NCBI RefSeq assembly: GCF_947487515.1
Contig: NZ_CANKWO010000001.1
Span: 620,001-684,000 of the forward strand
From: an uncultured Litoreibacter sp.
GTDB lineage: Bacteria > Pseudomonadota > Alphaproteobacteria > Rhodobacterales > Rhodobacteraceae
DNA length: 64,000 nucleotides
Reading direction: 5' to 3'
This document shows, one piece after another, positions 45,064-56,813 of this stretch (positions within the stretch are counted from its first letter, which is position 1; each line of letters starts with the position of its first letter). A program made the position numbers and the translations under genes. A model generated the notes under the pieces. It was given only the letters and a program-made list of their open reading frames with translations, was not told where the DNA came from and searched no databases.

Positions 45064-46358
45064 TCTGCGGCCACCGCTGACACGCGGCCAGTCCGCTTGT
45101 GCTTGATGCGGTCTTCAATCTCGTCGCGGAAATGGCGCACCAAACCTTGAATTGGCCAAGCTGCCGCATCACCCAAGGCACAAATTGTATGGCCTTCGAC
45201 CTGTTTGGTCACATCGAGCAACATGTCGATCTCTTCGACCTCCGCCTCGCCGGTGACCAAACGATCCATCACGCGCATCATCCAGCCGGTGCCTTCGCGA
45301 CACGGCGTACACTGCCCGCAGGATTCATGTTTGTAGAATTTCGACAGACGCCAGATCGCTTTGATGATGTCAGTGTTCTGATCCATCACGATCACCGCGG
45401 CCGTTCCCAAGCCGGAGCGCTGCTCTCGCAGCCAGTCGAAATCCATGATGCAGTCGTTTTCCATCATCTCGCCGGGCAACATCGGAACAGATGACCCGCC
45501 CGGAATCACGGCCTTGAGGTTGGACCAACCGCCGCGGATGCCGCCACAGTGGCGGTCGATCAGCTCTTTGAACGGGATCGACATGGCCTCTTCGACAACG
45601 CAGGGGTTGTTCACATGACCCGAGATCGCGAACAATTTGGTGCCCGCATTATTTGGGCGACCAAAGCTAGAAAACCAGTCACCGCCCCGACGCAAAATAG
45701 TTGGCACAACCGCAATGGATTCTACGTTGTTCACTGTGGTCGGGCAGCCATAAAGGCCGGCCCCCGCTGGGAACGGTGGCTTCATGCGGGGCATGCCCTT
45801 TTTGCCTTCAAGGCTTTCCAGCAAGGCGGTTTCTTCGCCGCAGATATAGGCCCCTGCCCCGTGGTGCAGATAAATGTCGAAGTCCCAGCCTGATTTGGCG
45901 GCGTTCGGGCCCACAAGACCTGCCTCGTAACATTCGTCGATGGCGGCCTGCAGAGCTTCCTTTTCGCGGATGTATTCGCCGCGAATGTAGATGTAGCAGG
46001 CGTTGGCATTCATCGCGAAGGACGCGATCAAGCACCCTTCGATCAAGGTGTGGGGATCATGGCGCATGATCTCGCGGTCTTTGCAGGTGCCCGGCTCGGA
46101 TTCATCTGCGTTCACCACCAAATAGCTTGGGCGACCGTCGCTTTCTTTGGGCATGAACGACCACTTCAAACCGGTCGGGAAGCCCGCGCCGCCACGGCCA
46201 CGCAGGCCGGAGCCCTTCATCTCTTCGACAATCTTGTCACGGCCACGCTTGATGATTGCGGCTGTGCCATCCCAATGCCCACGGGCTTTCGCGCCCTTAA
46301 GGGAGCGGTCATGCATCCCGTACAGGTTGGTAAAGATGCGGTCCTTGTCTGCAAGCAT
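45060..46358 (-). CDS. nuoF: NADH-quinone oxidoreductase subunit F
   Basis: The NADH-oxidising, FMN-binding subunit (432 residues). The nucleotide site is [18 protein letters not shown], the FMN loop [22 protein letters not shown], and the N3 [4Fe-4S] site [10 protein letters not shown] plus the Cys in [12 protein letters not shown]. The start MLADKDRIF is the family start; 36 in-frame codons upstream were discarded. Confidence 0.98.
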   Translation of the reverse strand: MLADKDRIFTNLYGMHDRSLKGAKARGHWDGTAAIIKRGRDKIVEEMKGSGLRGRGGAGFPTGLKWSFMPKESDGRPSYLVVNADESEPGTCKDREIMRHDPHTLIEGCLIASFAMNANACYIYIRGEYIREKEALQAAIDECYEAGLVGPNAAKSGWDFDIYLHHGAGAYICGEETALLESLEGKKGMPRMKPPFPAGAGLYGCPTTVNNVESIAVVPTILRRGGDWFSSFGRPNNAGTKLFAISGHVNNPCVVEEAMSIPFKELIDRHCGGIRGGWSNLKAVIPGGSSVPMLPGEMMENDCIMDFDWLREQRSGLGTAAVIVMDQNTDIIKAIWRLSKFYKHESCGQCTPCREGTGWMMRVMDRLVTGEAEVEEIDMLLDVTKQVEGHTICALGDAAAWPIQGLVRHFRDEIEDRIKHKRTGRVSAVAAE

Positions 46359-46401
46359 AGCTGTCGCGTCCTGTCTGATCTTCTTGTGTCGCATAACGCG
46401 C

Positions 46402-46620
46402 CTATTGTCTGGCGCGCCACACTCGTAATAATACGACCAACGCCCAAACGAACGCGGCCCCTGCAATCATGTCCAGCAGGAAGGCGTATTTCGCAGGCAA
46501 ACCAAGTTGCCCCCCAATCACCTGTGCCCCGACCCAGATCAGCATCGTGGCAAAAATCACGATAGCCGCTTGTCGAGCCTGCCTGACCATACGCGGGTCC
46601 TCTTGCGAGGGCCCACTCAT
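46402..46620 (-). CDS. DUF5337 family membrane protein
   Basis: A 72-residue protein with a short polar N-terminus and two membrane helices ([20 protein letters not shown] and [21 protein letters not shown]). This fits DUF5337, a small membrane protein family known mainly from Rhodobacteraceae. It sits 43 nt upstream of nuoF and 19 nt after the HhH gene. Function unknown. Confidence 0.72.
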   Translation of the reverse strand: MSGPSQEDPRMVRQARQAAIVIFATMLIWVGAQVIGGQLGLPAKYAFLLDMIAGAAFVWALVVLLRVWRARQ

Positions 46621-46639
46621 TGTTTAGTTCCAGTCAGGG

Positions 46640-47713
46640 TCAATAGACCCCGCCCTTTTTCACCTTCTTCGAGAACTCGGTCTGGCCACCTTTGGCCAAA
46701 ATCTTGGCCTGCTTTACCCACTCATCGCGGGAAACGCGGCCCTTCACGCCCTCAAGATTGTTATCTGCCCATTCCACTTCTTTCTTGCGCCAGCTGGCCA
46801 CCTGATCGAAGTGATATACGCCTTGTTTGTGAAGCTCACCTTCCAGTTTCGGGCCAACGCCTTTGATCTGCTTTAGATCATCAGGGCCGCCGTCACGGGC
46901 TTTGCTCAAGAGTTCCGGTTTTCCATCTGCTGCGACGGGCTTGGCCTTGGCCTTTGGTGCCGCTTTCGCTTTCGCGGCGGGCTTCGCAGATGCGGCCTTC
47001 GCCGCAGGCTTCGCGTCCCCCGCTTTGGCCTTGGTCGCAGCCTTTGGTTTCGCTGCTGCCGTTTTAGGTTTGGCTGCAGCTTTTGGCTTCGTCGCGGCTT
47101 TGGTCTTTGGCTCAGCTTTCGCTGTCGCGTCTGTGCCACTTGTGGATTTGGCTGCCGTTTTAGAGCTCGCAGCTTTCTTCGCAGCTGGCTTCTTGGCCGC
47201 TGGTTTCTTCTCTGCGGGTTTCTTTTCTGCAGGTTTCTTTGCGGTGGTTTTCTTCGCCGCAGTTTTCTTCGCCGCTGGTTTGGCCTTTGCGGTGTCCGCT
47301 TTGGCCTCACCTTCGTACTTCCAGTCCCCCTTGCGCGCAGCAACATCCGCTTCGCCAGCAAGTTCCGCTGAAGGCTTCACCTTGGGTTCTGTGCTGGTGC
47401 TGGTTGCAGCGACGTTAGCTGCTGCTGCACTTGAAGTTGTGGCATCAGCCGTCGAGGTCAAGGGCGCCGTCGTCGCGGCGTTATCGGAGGATGCGGATGT
47501 ACCAGAAGACATATCCGTGTCGGAGCTGCCGCAGAATGCCCAGTTCAGCACGAAGCCGCCGGCGATCAATGTCACCAAGCCCCAAAGTGCTGCGGGCATA
47601 AAGCCGAAATTCCGCATCGACATCAGCAATGCAGCAACCAAGACGCCAGCGATCAGCGCAACAAGCCAGCACACCGTTTTGCAGCTTGAGTTACTTGTGT
47701 TGTTCTGTCCCAT
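46640..47713 (-). CDS. Membrane-anchored HhH protein with Ala/Lys-rich linker; paralogue of the NuoE tail
   Basis: A 357-residue protein. Residues 12-65 contain two membrane helices (VCWLVALIAGVLVAALLM, AALWGLVTLIAGGFVLNWAF). A low-complexity linker of about 190 residues follows (Ser/Thr/Ala, then AAKPK and AEKKPAEKK units). The last 100 residues are a helix-hairpin-helix-like domain ([25 protein letters not shown]), usually a DNA/protein-binding module. That domain is about 82 % identical by eye to the C-terminus of NuoE. It may bring NuoE-like tails or DNA to the membrane, but no function is known. It is 26 nt after nuoE. Confidence 0.8.
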   Translation of the reverse strand: MGQNNTSNSSCKTVCWLVALIAGVLVAALLMSMRNFGFMPAALWGLVTLIAGGFVLNWAFCGSSDTDMSSGTSASSDNAATTAPLTSTADATTSSAAAANVAATSTSTEPKVKPSAELAGEADVAARKGDWKYEGEAKADTAKAKPAAKKTAAKKTTAKKPAEKKPAEKKPAAKKPAAKKAASSKTAAKSTSGTDATAKAEPKTKAATKPKAAAKPKTAAAKPKAATKAKAGDAKPAAKAASAKPAAKAKAAPKAKAKPVAADGKPELLSKARDGGPDDLKQIKGVGPKLEGELHKQGVYHFDQVASWRKKEVEWADNNLEGVKGRVSRDEWVKQAKILAKGGQTEFSKKVKKGGVY

Positions 47714-47739
47714 TATCCGTACTCCCCGTCTGTTTCAGA

Positions 47740-48873
47740 CTAGTAGACGCCGCCTTTTTTTACACGGCTTGAAAATTCCGTAGCGCCGCCTTTGGCGAGC
47801 ACTTTGGCTTGCTTCACCCACTCATCCCGGGAAACGCGGCCATTGAAGCCTTCAAGGTTTTCATCGACCCAAGCGACTTCTTTCTTGCGCCAGCTGGCCA
47901 CTTGATCGAAGTGGAACACGCCGAGCTTGTGCAAAAGCTCTTCGAGTTTGGGGCCAACGCCTTTGATCATCTTCAGGTTGTCGGCACCACCGGCGCGCGC
48001 CTTTTTCAAGAGTTCCGGCTTCCCGTCTGCAGCAACGGGTTTTGCTTTGCTCGCGGATTTTGGAGCAGATTTTGCGGCAGCTTTGGCAGCCGGTTTTGCT
48101 GCCGGTTTCGCAGCAGTCTTTGTGGCTGGTTTGGCCTTGCCGGCGGTCTTGCTCTTGCTTTTGCCGCCATGTTGCCACGGGGCCAGCAACGGTACTTCCG
48201 TGCCATCGATGCGTTTTACGGTATCGCCGATATCAGCCGCCAGTTGGACTGATGCGTTGTATTGCGTCTTTCCGCTGTCAAACTCGGTCAGCGAGGTCAG
48301 GCCTTTGCGAGGCTCCGCCGCATAGCGTCCGTTTTGCGATCCCGGGGTGGGTACATCGCCCGCCGCCAGCATGTCGATGATCTTCACCAGACTCTTGCCC
48401 GACAGATCTTCGTAGTAGTCCTTGCCGATCTGGGCCATGGGCGCATTGGCGCAGGCACCGAGGCATTCGACTTCTTCCCACGAAAACTTTCCGTCCGCAG
48501 ACAGTTGATGCGGCTTCTCGGCGATTTTCTCTTTGCAAATTCCGATCAGATCTTCCGCACCACAAATCATGCAGGACGTCGTGCCGCAAATTTGAATATG
48601 CGCAACAGATCCAACAGGTTGCAACTGGAACATGAAGTAGAATGTGGCCACTTCCAAGGCGCGGATATAGGCCATACCCAGCTTGTCCGCGACATATTCA
48701 ATGGCCGGACGGGTCAGCCAGCCCTCCTGCTCCTGCGCGCGCCACAACAGCGGAATAATCGCCGAGGCCTGACGACCTTCAGGGTATTTCGTGATCTGCG
48801 CATCCGCCCAAGCAAGGTTTGCGGGGGTGAAAGCGAAGCTGTCAGGCTGGTCTGCGTGAAGTCTGCGAAGCAT
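47740..48873 (-). CDS. nuoE: NADH-quinone oxidoreductase subunit E with added C-terminal HhH domain
   Basis: A 377-residue version of the 24-kDa complex I subunit; normal NuoE is about 170-240 residues. The thioredoxin-like [2Fe-2S] domain (residues about 15-180) has [16 protein letters not shown] and [14 protein letters not shown] linker of [16 protein letters not shown]-type Ala/Lys/Pro units follows (about 235-275). The last 100 residues repeat the HhH domain of the next gene ([25 protein letters not shown]). The added domain makes this a NuoE fusion; extended NuoE forms occur in some relatives. Confidence 0.95.
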   Translation of the reverse strand: MLRRLHADQPDSFAFTPANLAWADAQITKYPEGRQASAIIPLLWRAQEQEGWLTRPAIEYVADKLGMAYIRALEVATFYFMFQLQPVGSVAHIQICGTTSCMICGAEDLIGICKEKIAEKPHQLSADGKFSWEEVECLGACANAPMAQIGKDYYEDLSGKSLVKIIDMLAAGDVPTPGSQNGRYAAEPRKGLTSLTEFDSGKTQYNASVQLAADIGDTVKRIDGTEVPLLAPWQHGGKSKSKTAGKAKPATKTAAKPAAKPAAKAAAKSAPKSASKAKPVAADGKPELLKKARAGGADNLKMIKGVGPKLEELLHKLGVFHFDQVASWRKKEVAWVDENLEGFNGRVSRDEWVKQAKVLAKGGATEFSSRVKKGGVY

Positions 48874-48916
48874 GGAGGTCTTAAGCCTTTATTTGTTCGT
48901 CAAAGAGAGCGCGGAA

Positions 48917-49201
48917 TTAACCGCAGGCCCCCACAGTGGATCGGATGCCGCCGCCAGGTTGCTCAACTGCCTGAAGCTGCGCAATCGCCTCTTCTTGCAC
49001 TTTATCAAGCTTCATGTCTTTCCAGCCGGTCAGGTTGCGAATTTCAGCATGGGTGATGCCGTCGAAGTCGATGCAACCCACTTGCGCCATTGCGGAAGCG
49101 TAGCGCGCGAGGTCGACGTCATCAACGCTCAGCTCGGGGGCCGGGACACAAGCCGCCAAAGTCAGGGCGCCTGCTGCTGCGAATGTAGAAAACTTGTTCA
49201 T
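48917..49201 (-). CDS. Small lipoprotein between nuoD and nuoE
   Basis: A 94-residue protein with a lipoprotein signal ([11 protein letters not shown], lipobox LAAC). The mature part is mostly helical ([29 protein letters not shown]) and ends with a second Cys (STVGACG). No known family. It overlaps nuoD by 4 nt and precedes nuoE by 43 nt, so it is made with complex I. Confidence 0.72.
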   Translation of the reverse strand: MNKFSTFAAAGALTLAACVPAPELSVDDVDLARYASAMAQVGCIDFDGITHAEIRNLTGWKDMKLDKVQEEAIAQLQAVEQPGGGIRSTVGACG

Positions 49202-50408
49202 CGGTCAATCTCTCCAAAAACTACGTCCATCGTTCCAATAATAGCGGCCACATCAGCAAGTTGGTGGCCTTTGCACATGTAATCCATAGCCTGCAAATGC
49301 AGGAACCCGGGTGCCTTGATTTTGGCGCGGTAAGGTTTATTCGTCCCGTCCGCCACCAGATACACGCCAAATTCGCCTTTAGGCGCTTCAATCGCGGTGT
49401 AAACCTCACCCGCAGGGACGTGGAACCCTTCGGTGTATAATTTGAAATGATGGATGAGGGCTTCCATCGATGTTTTCATCTCGCCGCGTGCCGGAGGGGT
49501 CATCTTGCCCCGCGCCATCACATCGCCCTTCTCAACACGAAGCTTGTCGATACACTGGCGCATAATCGAGAGCGACTGACGCATCTCTTCCATACGGCAC
49601 AGGTAACGGTCAAAGCAGTCGCCATTCTTCCCAACCGGAATTTCGAATTCCATTTCATCGTAGCATTCATAGGGCTGCGAACGGCGCAGATCCCATGCCA
49701 AACCAGAGCCGCGGACCATCACGCCGGTGAACCCATAGTCAAGAATATCTTGCTCGGACACGATCCCGATATCCGCATTGCGTTGCTTGAAGATCCGGTT
49801 GTCGGACAACAGCCCGTCGATGTCGTCAAGCACCTGAGGGAAGGTCGTGGTCCATTCCTCAATGTCGTTGATCAGGTCATCCGGCAGGTCTTGGTGAACC
49901 CCACCCGGGCGGAAGTACGCCGCGTGCAGACGCGCGCCACAGGCCCGCTCGTAGAACACCATCAGTTTTTCGCGTTCCTCAAAGCCCCAAAGCGGCGGCG
50001 TCAATGCGCCCACGTCCAAGGCCTGTGTGGTCACGTTCAACAGGTGGTTCAGGATACGACCGATTTCCGAGTATAGCACGCGGATCAAAGAGGCGCGGCG
50101 CGGCACTTCGGTGCCTGTCAGCTTTTCAATGGCCAAGCACCAAGCGTGCTCTTGGTTCATCGGGGACACGTAATCGAGGCGGTCGAAATACGGCAGGTTT
50201 TGCAGGTAGGTCCGGCTCTCCATGAGCTTCTCAGTCCCGCGGTGCAGCAGGCCGATATGCGGATCGCAGCGTTCTACAATCTCGCCGTCCAGCTCCAGAA
50301 CCAAGCGCAAAACGCCGTGCGCTGCAGGGTGCTGCGGGCCGAAGTTAATGTTGAAGTTACGGATCTTCTGCTCGCCCGTCAGAGCGTCGTCGAATTTGCC
50401 ACCGTCCA

Positions 50409-50412
<4 letters not shown>
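49198..50412 (-). CDS. nuoD: NADH-quinone oxidoreductase subunit D
   Basis: The 49-kDa subunit at the quinone site (404 residues). Motifs: [24 protein letters not shown] (His near residue 38), [14 protein letters not shown] and [18 protein letters not shown]. It overlaps nuoC and the lipoprotein gene by 4 nt each. It has no fusion to nuoC, unlike E. coli. Confidence 0.97.
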
Positions 50413-51906
<1,494 letters not shown>

Positions 51907-52183
51907 GTAAGTCTCCTTCTTGCCTGCTCAGTGGTGACTCACAGGACTTGTTAGTTGCGGTGATCTTTACGCTTGCACGTGCAGGGGGTCAACCGATGGA
52001 CATGCTGTCTTGTCGTACTAGAATCCTAATAATTCATACCACGCCGGTCATTTTTCGCCCGCATAAATCCTTAGTGTTTTCATTGGGTATGCTGTGCGAT
52101 TCTTGATGCAGCGGTTATGAGGGGATGAACCGCATGGCAACTTCGGGCGGGTCGACCGGAAATCAAACCCACCCTCATGGCCG
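51907..52183 (-). other. 277-bp leader region upstream of nuoA
   Basis: It should hold the nuo promoter and the 3' end of the lytic transglycosylase transcript. It is AT-richer near 52030-52080. I could not assign boxes with confidence and see no ORF or clear hairpin. Confidence 0.5.
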
Positions 52184-53302
52184 CTAAAGCAGCCGCGCCA
52201 GCAACGCCGGTGAAGGGGTTCCTGTGGCTTCTAGGCCGATGCTTTGCTGATAGGCGCCTATTGCGGCTTTGGACTTTGGCCCCAGAACGCCATCGGCCCC
52301 GCCGGTATCAAAGCCCTTCGCCGTCAGGCGTTCTTGCAGGCGCTTGCGGTCCTTGATGGTCAGCCCGTATTTGTCCGGCCCGAACGGGGTCTTCAATGGC
52401 CCACCTCCGGCCAAACGATCCGACAGGTGCCCTACCCCCAACGCGTAATTGTCGGAGTTGTTGTACCGCTTGATCGCCTTAAAGTTCTGCCCCACCGAAA
52501 AACGCGGCCCGCCGGCATCGGGTTGCAAGCCACCGCTGGTGACTTCACGGCCCCAAGGCTGCGAAGCTTGCCAGCCGGATCGCGCCAAATAGGCTGCGGT
52601 CGAGGCCAACGCATCGGATGGGTCCTCGGACCAGATGTCGCGTCGCCCGTCGCCTGTGAAGTCCACTGCGAACAATTGGTAAGAGGTGGGGATAAACTGC
52701 GTGTGCCCCATCGCCCCTGCCCAAGACCCAACCAAACGGTTGGGAGTGGTGTCGCCCGTTTGCAAAATCTTCAAAGCCGCAATCAGCTGCTTTTCAAAGA
52801 ACGCGCCACGGCGTCCGTCAAAGGCAAGCGTAGCAGTGGCCGAGACCACAGGGATATCACCGCGCCGCGTTCCGAAGTTGCTTTCTACGCCCCAAATTGC
52901 CGCGACCACATTGGCGGGCACACCATATTTGGCCTCAATCGCGTCAAGTCGCGACCGCTGCTGCGCAAAGGCAATGCGGCCCGCCTTAATTTTCTCTTCA
53001 GAGGCCACAATGGCGAGGTAGTCTTCAAAACTGCGCTTGAATTCCGTCTGATTGCGGTCGCGTTCAATAACTTCTGGCAAAAAGCCGACGCCGCGCAAAC
53101 CCGCACGCAGGGTCGCGTCCGTTATCCCGCTAGAAGACGCCCGCGCGCGGAAGCTGTCGATCCAACGATCGAAGGCCGCGTTTGGGACGGCGCGAAATGC
53201 GGTGGTCGCGGATTTGGTAGCCGCAGGTGCGGATGTCCCCGAGCTGCAGGCTTGCAATGCGCTCGCACCTGTAAGGGCTAGAAAGTGACGTCGTGTGAAC
53301 AT
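52184..53302 (-). CDS. Lytic murein transglycosylase (MltB-like), Tat-type lipoprotein
   Basis: A 372-residue periplasmic enzyme that cleaves the peptidoglycan glycan chain. The start MFTRRHFLALTGASALQAC combines a twin-arginine motif (TRRHFLA) with a lipobox (LQAC), so it is probably exported by Tat and lipidated. The SLT fold has VVAAIWGVESNFGT (catalytic Glu), AWAGAMGHTQFIPTSYQLFAVDF and DYWSEDPSDALAS-like segments; the end (residues ~310-372) is a peptidoglycan-binding domain. 80 in-frame codons upstream lack a plausible start and were discarded. Confidence 0.92.
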   Translation of the reverse strand: MFTRRHFLALTGASALQACSSGTSAPAATKSATTAFRAVPNAAFDRWIDSFRARASSSGITDATLRAGLRGVGFLPEVIERDRNQTEFKRSFEDYLAIVASEEKIKAGRIAFAQQRSRLDAIEAKYGVPANVVAAIWGVESNFGTRRGDIPVVSATATLAFDGRRGAFFEKQLIAALKILQTGDTTPNRLVGSWAGAMGHTQFIPTSYQLFAVDFTGDGRRDIWSEDPSDALASTAAYLARSGWQASQPWGREVTSGGLQPDAGGPRFSVGQNFKAIKRYNNSDNYALGVGHLSDRLAGGGPLKTPFGPDKYGLTIKDRKRLQERLTAKGFDTGGADGVLGPKSKAAIGAYQQSIGLEATGTPSPALLARLL

Positions 53303-53379
53303 GGGGCTGCTCCCTCTGAGTGGGGTTGTTTTGCGCAACCTTAGCGGAAGAACCCGCCCCAAGGAACGGGTCAAATTCG

Positions 53380-54426
53380 CTACTTTCCCCGTAAAATCGG
53401 TGCAAGGTAATCCGTCACGACCTTGACCGGCAGCTGCCACGCCTCCGGATCGTTGTAGCGCCCTGCAAAGGCCACGAAAACCAGCCCCAGTTTCTTGTTG
53501 ATAGAGAACCGCTGCCCGCCATTGCCGAAGCCTGCACTCCACGCTGGCGGATCACTTGGCGCAAGCCACCAATGCAAGCCGTATTGCAAGGGCGGTGCTT
53601 GCACATTCGGGGATTGCGCGGCCGCAAGCCAGTCTTTCGGGATGATCTGTTGGCCACGCCAATTTCCATCTTGCAGAACGAGCTGCCCAATCTTCGCCAA
53701 ATCCTGCGCCCGTAACCGCAGACCAGATGCCGCGGACGGGATGCCGTCTTCGCCGCCTAGCCACTCAAAGCGGTCAATCCCGAGCGGTGCAAACAGCCGC
53801 TCCTTGGCGAATTGATCCAAGGGCATCGCAGCCCCTCGCGAAACAAGCGCCCCCAACACGGCTGTGGCACCTCCATTATAGATGAACCCCGCTCCTGGCT
53901 CCGAGATTATCGGGCGTTCCAACACGAAGCGGATGCGGTCGGGTGCCTGTTCCATAGCGATTTCGCTGTTGGCCGCGCTGGTGTAAGGCAGGTCCTCGTT
54001 CCACTCGATCCCCATCTGCATGCTCAGCACGTGGCGGATCAAAATTCTTTGACGGTCTGGGTCGGAAGCCAAATCTTCATATTCCGGAAATTGCGCAACA
54101 AGCGGCGCGTCTAGGTCCGGCACAATTCCTTCCGACAAGGCAATGCCATACAACAGACCTGTGATGACTTTCGAAACCGAGCGAAGGTCATGCAATTCTT
54201 CCGGCCCATGCTGCACCGGTCCCAAGTCTTGCCCCCACCGCTGATCCACACCTTCAAAGTAGCTTTCGGCCAAAGGTTCGCCATGTTGAAGGACATAGAC
54301 GGCATGCAGCCCCTCCAGCTCCCCCGCGGCGAAGGCTTCCTTCAAGGCATCATCCATTGGTCCCGCTGAGGCGGACGCCGTCATCATAGTAAAGGCAAAA
54401 ATTAGCGGCCTGATCATACGCATCAT
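53380..54426 (-). CDS. Serine hydrolase of the beta-lactamase/class C family
   Basis: A 348-residue protein with a signal peptide (FAFTMMTASASAGP). The active-site SxxK is in HDLRSVSKVITGLLYG (near residue 85). The YxN-like motif appears as FIYNGGAT and the third motif near YGLHWWL. It may be an esterase or peptidase; the substrate is unknown. It lies downstream of the leucine operon on the same strand, with an 84-bp gap, so it may be a separate unit. Confidence 0.85.
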   Translation of the reverse strand: MMRMIRPLIFAFTMMTASASAGPMDDALKEAFAAGELEGLHAVYVLQHGEPLAESYFEGVDQRWGQDLGPVQHGPEELHDLRSVSKVITGLLYGIALSEGIVPDLDAPLVAQFPEYEDLASDPDRQRILIRHVLSMQMGIEWNEDLPYTSAANSEIAMEQAPDRIRFVLERPIISEPGAGFIYNGGATAVLGALVSRGAAMPLDQFAKERLFAPLGIDRFEWLGGEDGIPSAASGLRLRAQDLAKIGQLVLQDGNWRGQQIIPKDWLAAAQSPNVQAPPLQYGLHWWLAPSDPPAWSAGFGNGGQRFSINKKLGLVFVAFAGRYNDPEAWQLPVKVVTDYLAPILRGK

Positions 54427-54510
54427 CCCAAATCACTTTGAGGCAGTTTTCCAACGCGGCATGCCACATGTCAAAGCCAAGAGCGGCCCGATCCCCTAGG
54501 CCAATTCCTT

Positions 54511-55182
54511 CTAATCCAATTCTTTCAGCGCGCGAGAAAGTTGTTTGCCAGCGCGCGCTGGAAGGTTGGCCAAAGCGGTCTCTGTGGCAATGTTCTGGCG
54601 CGTCACAAACACTGCCAACGCGTGGGCGCGCGTCGACTGCCTCATGTATCCTTGCCATCCAGCTTGGTCCGCCCCCGTCATCTGGATCACCCCAAGCCCA
54701 GCCGCGATAACATATAGATCAGTTGCGAGTTCCTCCGCTGGCTCACCGCCCGGCCAATCACGCATCGTTCGCGCCATACGTTGGTGCATCAGCTCATGCG
54801 CCAGCATAGAGATCAAGGCCATGGGACGACGGATCAGCGTCGGGTCATATCGGATCAGCCCGCCCTCATGGTCACCCTGCCAAGTTCCCGCAACATCACT
54901 TGTCACACCATATTGGTGACGCAGCTCATCGGGCAGCACCTCAAGCGGAGCGATCGATATATCCAGATCATCCACCCCGAGCATGGGTTTGAGGTTATCA
55001 ACCAGCCCAGCGACGACTTCATCAGCAGACCCCTTTGGGGCGGGAAAGTAGTCTTTGGTTGGCAGTATCAGGGGCGTTTGAGGTGTCAAAATGCCGTTGT
55101 CTTCGGCCCAGTCAAAACTGTCCTCGATCCAGCCTTGCATGTCTTCGCTAACATCATAGCTGGCTTTGAACAGTCCAAACAC
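54511..55182 (-). CDS. HExxH-containing protein of unknown function
   Basis: A 223-residue protein without a signal. LISMLAHELMHQRM (near residues 130-143) contains an HExxH zinc-protease motif, and EPAEELATDLYVIAAG provides downstream acidic residues. The N-terminal region (DYFPAPKGSADEVVAG) is unrecognised. It overlaps liuC by one base and is likely the last gene of the leucine operon, which is unexpected for a metalloprotease-like protein. Confidence 0.7.
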   Translation of the reverse strand: MFGLFKASYDVSEDMQGWIEDSFDWAEDNGILTPQTPLILPTKDYFPAPKGSADEVVAGLVDNLKPMLGVDDLDISIAPLEVLPDELRHQYGVTSDVAGTWQGDHEGGLIRYDPTLIRRPMALISMLAHELMHQRMARTMRDWPGGEPAEELATDLYVIAAGLGVIQMTGADQAGWQGYMRQSTRAHALAVFVTRQNIATETALANLPARAGKQLSRALKELD

Positions 55183-55958
55183 TAACTAACCCAACTGGCC
55201 TTTCGCTTATCAAAGAAGGCCGCAATCCCTTCAGCGCTTTCGGCACTCTCCCAACGAGTCACCAAAGCCTGAATCGAATGCGCCACCTCTGTTTGCCCCG
55301 GGGCGCCACCCAGATGCAAGGCCAAAGCTTTGGCTTCTGCCACCGCCCCGGGGGCGCAGGACAGATAGGGTTTGATTTCGGCCTCGACGTCGGCATCAAG
55401 ATCGGTGGAGACAGAAGCAACAACCCCGAGGGCCTTTGCTTCTTCGGCTCCAAACACTCGGCTGGACATGAACACCCGTCGCGCGTTGCCCTCGCCCATG
55501 CGAGCGATCACATATGGCCCGATCGTGGCAGGGATCAACCCCAGCTTGGTTTCGGTCAGCCCGAATTTGGTGTCGGGCCCGCAGATCGCCACGTCACAGA
55601 CACAAGCCAAGCCAACGCCGCCTCCGAAGGCGGCCCCCTCAACGCGTCCGATCACTGGTTTGGGCAAAGCATTCCAAGCGCCAAGCATAGAGGCCAGCTT
55701 GCCGGCCTCGCGCCCGCGTGTCTCGCCATCCGCGTCAATCTGCGCGCGCATCCAGTTCAAATCCCCGCCCGCGCAAAACAACGCTCCGGCGCCACGCAAA
55801 ACGACCGCGCGCACATCCGCATCCGCCGCCAGCTTTGCCGCACAATCGGTAAGCTCCGCAATCATTTCACCCGACATGGCGTTGCGCTTATCCGGACGGT
55901 TCAGCGTCACAGTGGCCACGCCGCGGTCGTCTCTTTCGATCAACAGGGTTTCATACAT
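55182..55958 (-). CDS. liuC: Enoyl-CoA hydratase family, probable methylglutaconyl-CoA hydratase
   Basis: A 258-residue crotonase. The core has ALFCAGGDLNWM, VEGAAFGGGVGLACVCDVAI and FGLTETKLGLIPATIGPYV, with Glu residues near 113-135. Context between liuE and an HExxH gene, with isovaleryl-CoA dehydrogenase and methylcrotonyl-CoA carboxylase genes in the same operon, supports hydration of 3-methylglutaconyl-CoA. Sequence alone shows only the family. Confidence 0.88.
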   Translation of the reverse strand: MYETLLIERDDRGVATVTLNRPDKRNAMSGEMIAELTDCAAKLAADADVRAVVLRGAGALFCAGGDLNWMRAQIDADGETRGREAGKLASMLGAWNALPKPVIGRVEGAAFGGGVGLACVCDVAICGPDTKFGLTETKLGLIPATIGPYVIARMGEGNARRVFMSSRVFGAEEAKALGVVASVSTDLDADVEAEIKPYLSCAPGAVAEAKALALHLGGAPGQTEVAHSIQALVTRWESAESAEGIAAFFDKRKASWVS

Positions 55959-55970
55959 GTTTTCAGTCCT

Positions 55971-56813
55971 CTATCCGCGCATGGCTTGGGCCATTTGGCC
56001 TGCCCGCGCTATTATCTTCGCATCCAATCCGGTGGCGTATCCTGCGTCCTCAACATGAGCCAACACGGCTTCCGTCGCGACATTGCCCGCAGCCCCTGGC
56101 GCATAGGGGCAGCCCCCTAACCCGCCAACTGCGGCATCAAACACGCGTACCCCGTGCAGCAAAGCCACGTCGATGTTTTGCAAAGCCCGACCGGAGGTGT
56201 CATGGAAATGACCTGCCAGTTTTCGGGCGTCGCACACCTCCAGCACTGCGTTGAGCATCGCGTCAATTTGTTCTGGCTCTGCCTGCCCGATCGTGTCCCC
56301 CAACGAGACCTCGTAGCAGCCCATCGCAAAGAGTTTTTCCACCACTCTGGCCACATCCGCCGGATCGGTTGGCCCGTCAAAGGGACAATCCGCGACACAA
56401 GAGACATAGCCGCGCACCGGCATAGGGGCTGCCTCCATGATGGGTACGAAACGGGTGATGCTCTCCTCGATCGTTGCATTGACATTGGCCTTGGAGAACC
56501 CCTCGGACGCGCTGGCGAACACCGCAACTTCGTCCGCTTTGGCCAAAATGGCCCCCTCCAACCCGCGCATATTCGGGGTAAGGGCCGCGTAGGACACGCG
56601 ATCAGCGCGGTTGATGCCCGCAAGAACATCGGCGCTATCGGCCATCTGTGGTACCCATTTCGGGGAGACGAAACTGGCCACCTCGATGCGTTTAAACCCA
56701 GCCGAGGAGAGCGTGTCCACCAAGGCAATTTTGTCCGACGTGGCGATTTGCGCTTTCTCGTTTTGCAAACCGTCGCGGGGGCCAACTTCAAATATCTCAA
56801 CCGTGTTTCTCAT
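55971..56813 (-). CDS. liuE: Hydroxymethylglutaryl-CoA lyase
   Basis: HMG-CoA lyase splits HMG-CoA to acetoacetate and acetyl-CoA, the last step of leucine breakdown. The 280-residue TIM-barrel protein has VGPRDGLQNE (near residue 10), LVDTLSSAGFKRIEVASFVSPKW and the signature VGGLGGCPYAPGAAGNVATE containing the catalytic Cys. It overlaps the GST gene by 4 nt. Confidence 0.95.
   Translation of the reverse strand: MRNTVEIFEVGPRDGLQNEKAQIATSDKIALVDTLSSAGFKRIEVASFVSPKWVPQMADSADVLAGINRADRVSYAALTPNMRGLEGAILAKADEVAVFASASEGFSKANVNATIEESITRFVPIMEAAPMPVRGYVSCVADCPFDGPTDPADVARVVEKLFAMGCYEVSLGDTIGQAEPEQIDAMLNAVLEVCDARKLAGHFHDTSGRALQNIDVALLHGVRVFDAAVGGLGGCPYAPGAAGNVATEAVLAHVEDAGYATGLDAKIIARAGQMAQAMRG

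Noticed and set aside
52244-53281. 345-codon + strand frame across the lytic transglycosylase
   Set aside because: It is antisense to a gene with clear motifs and has no recognisable domain.
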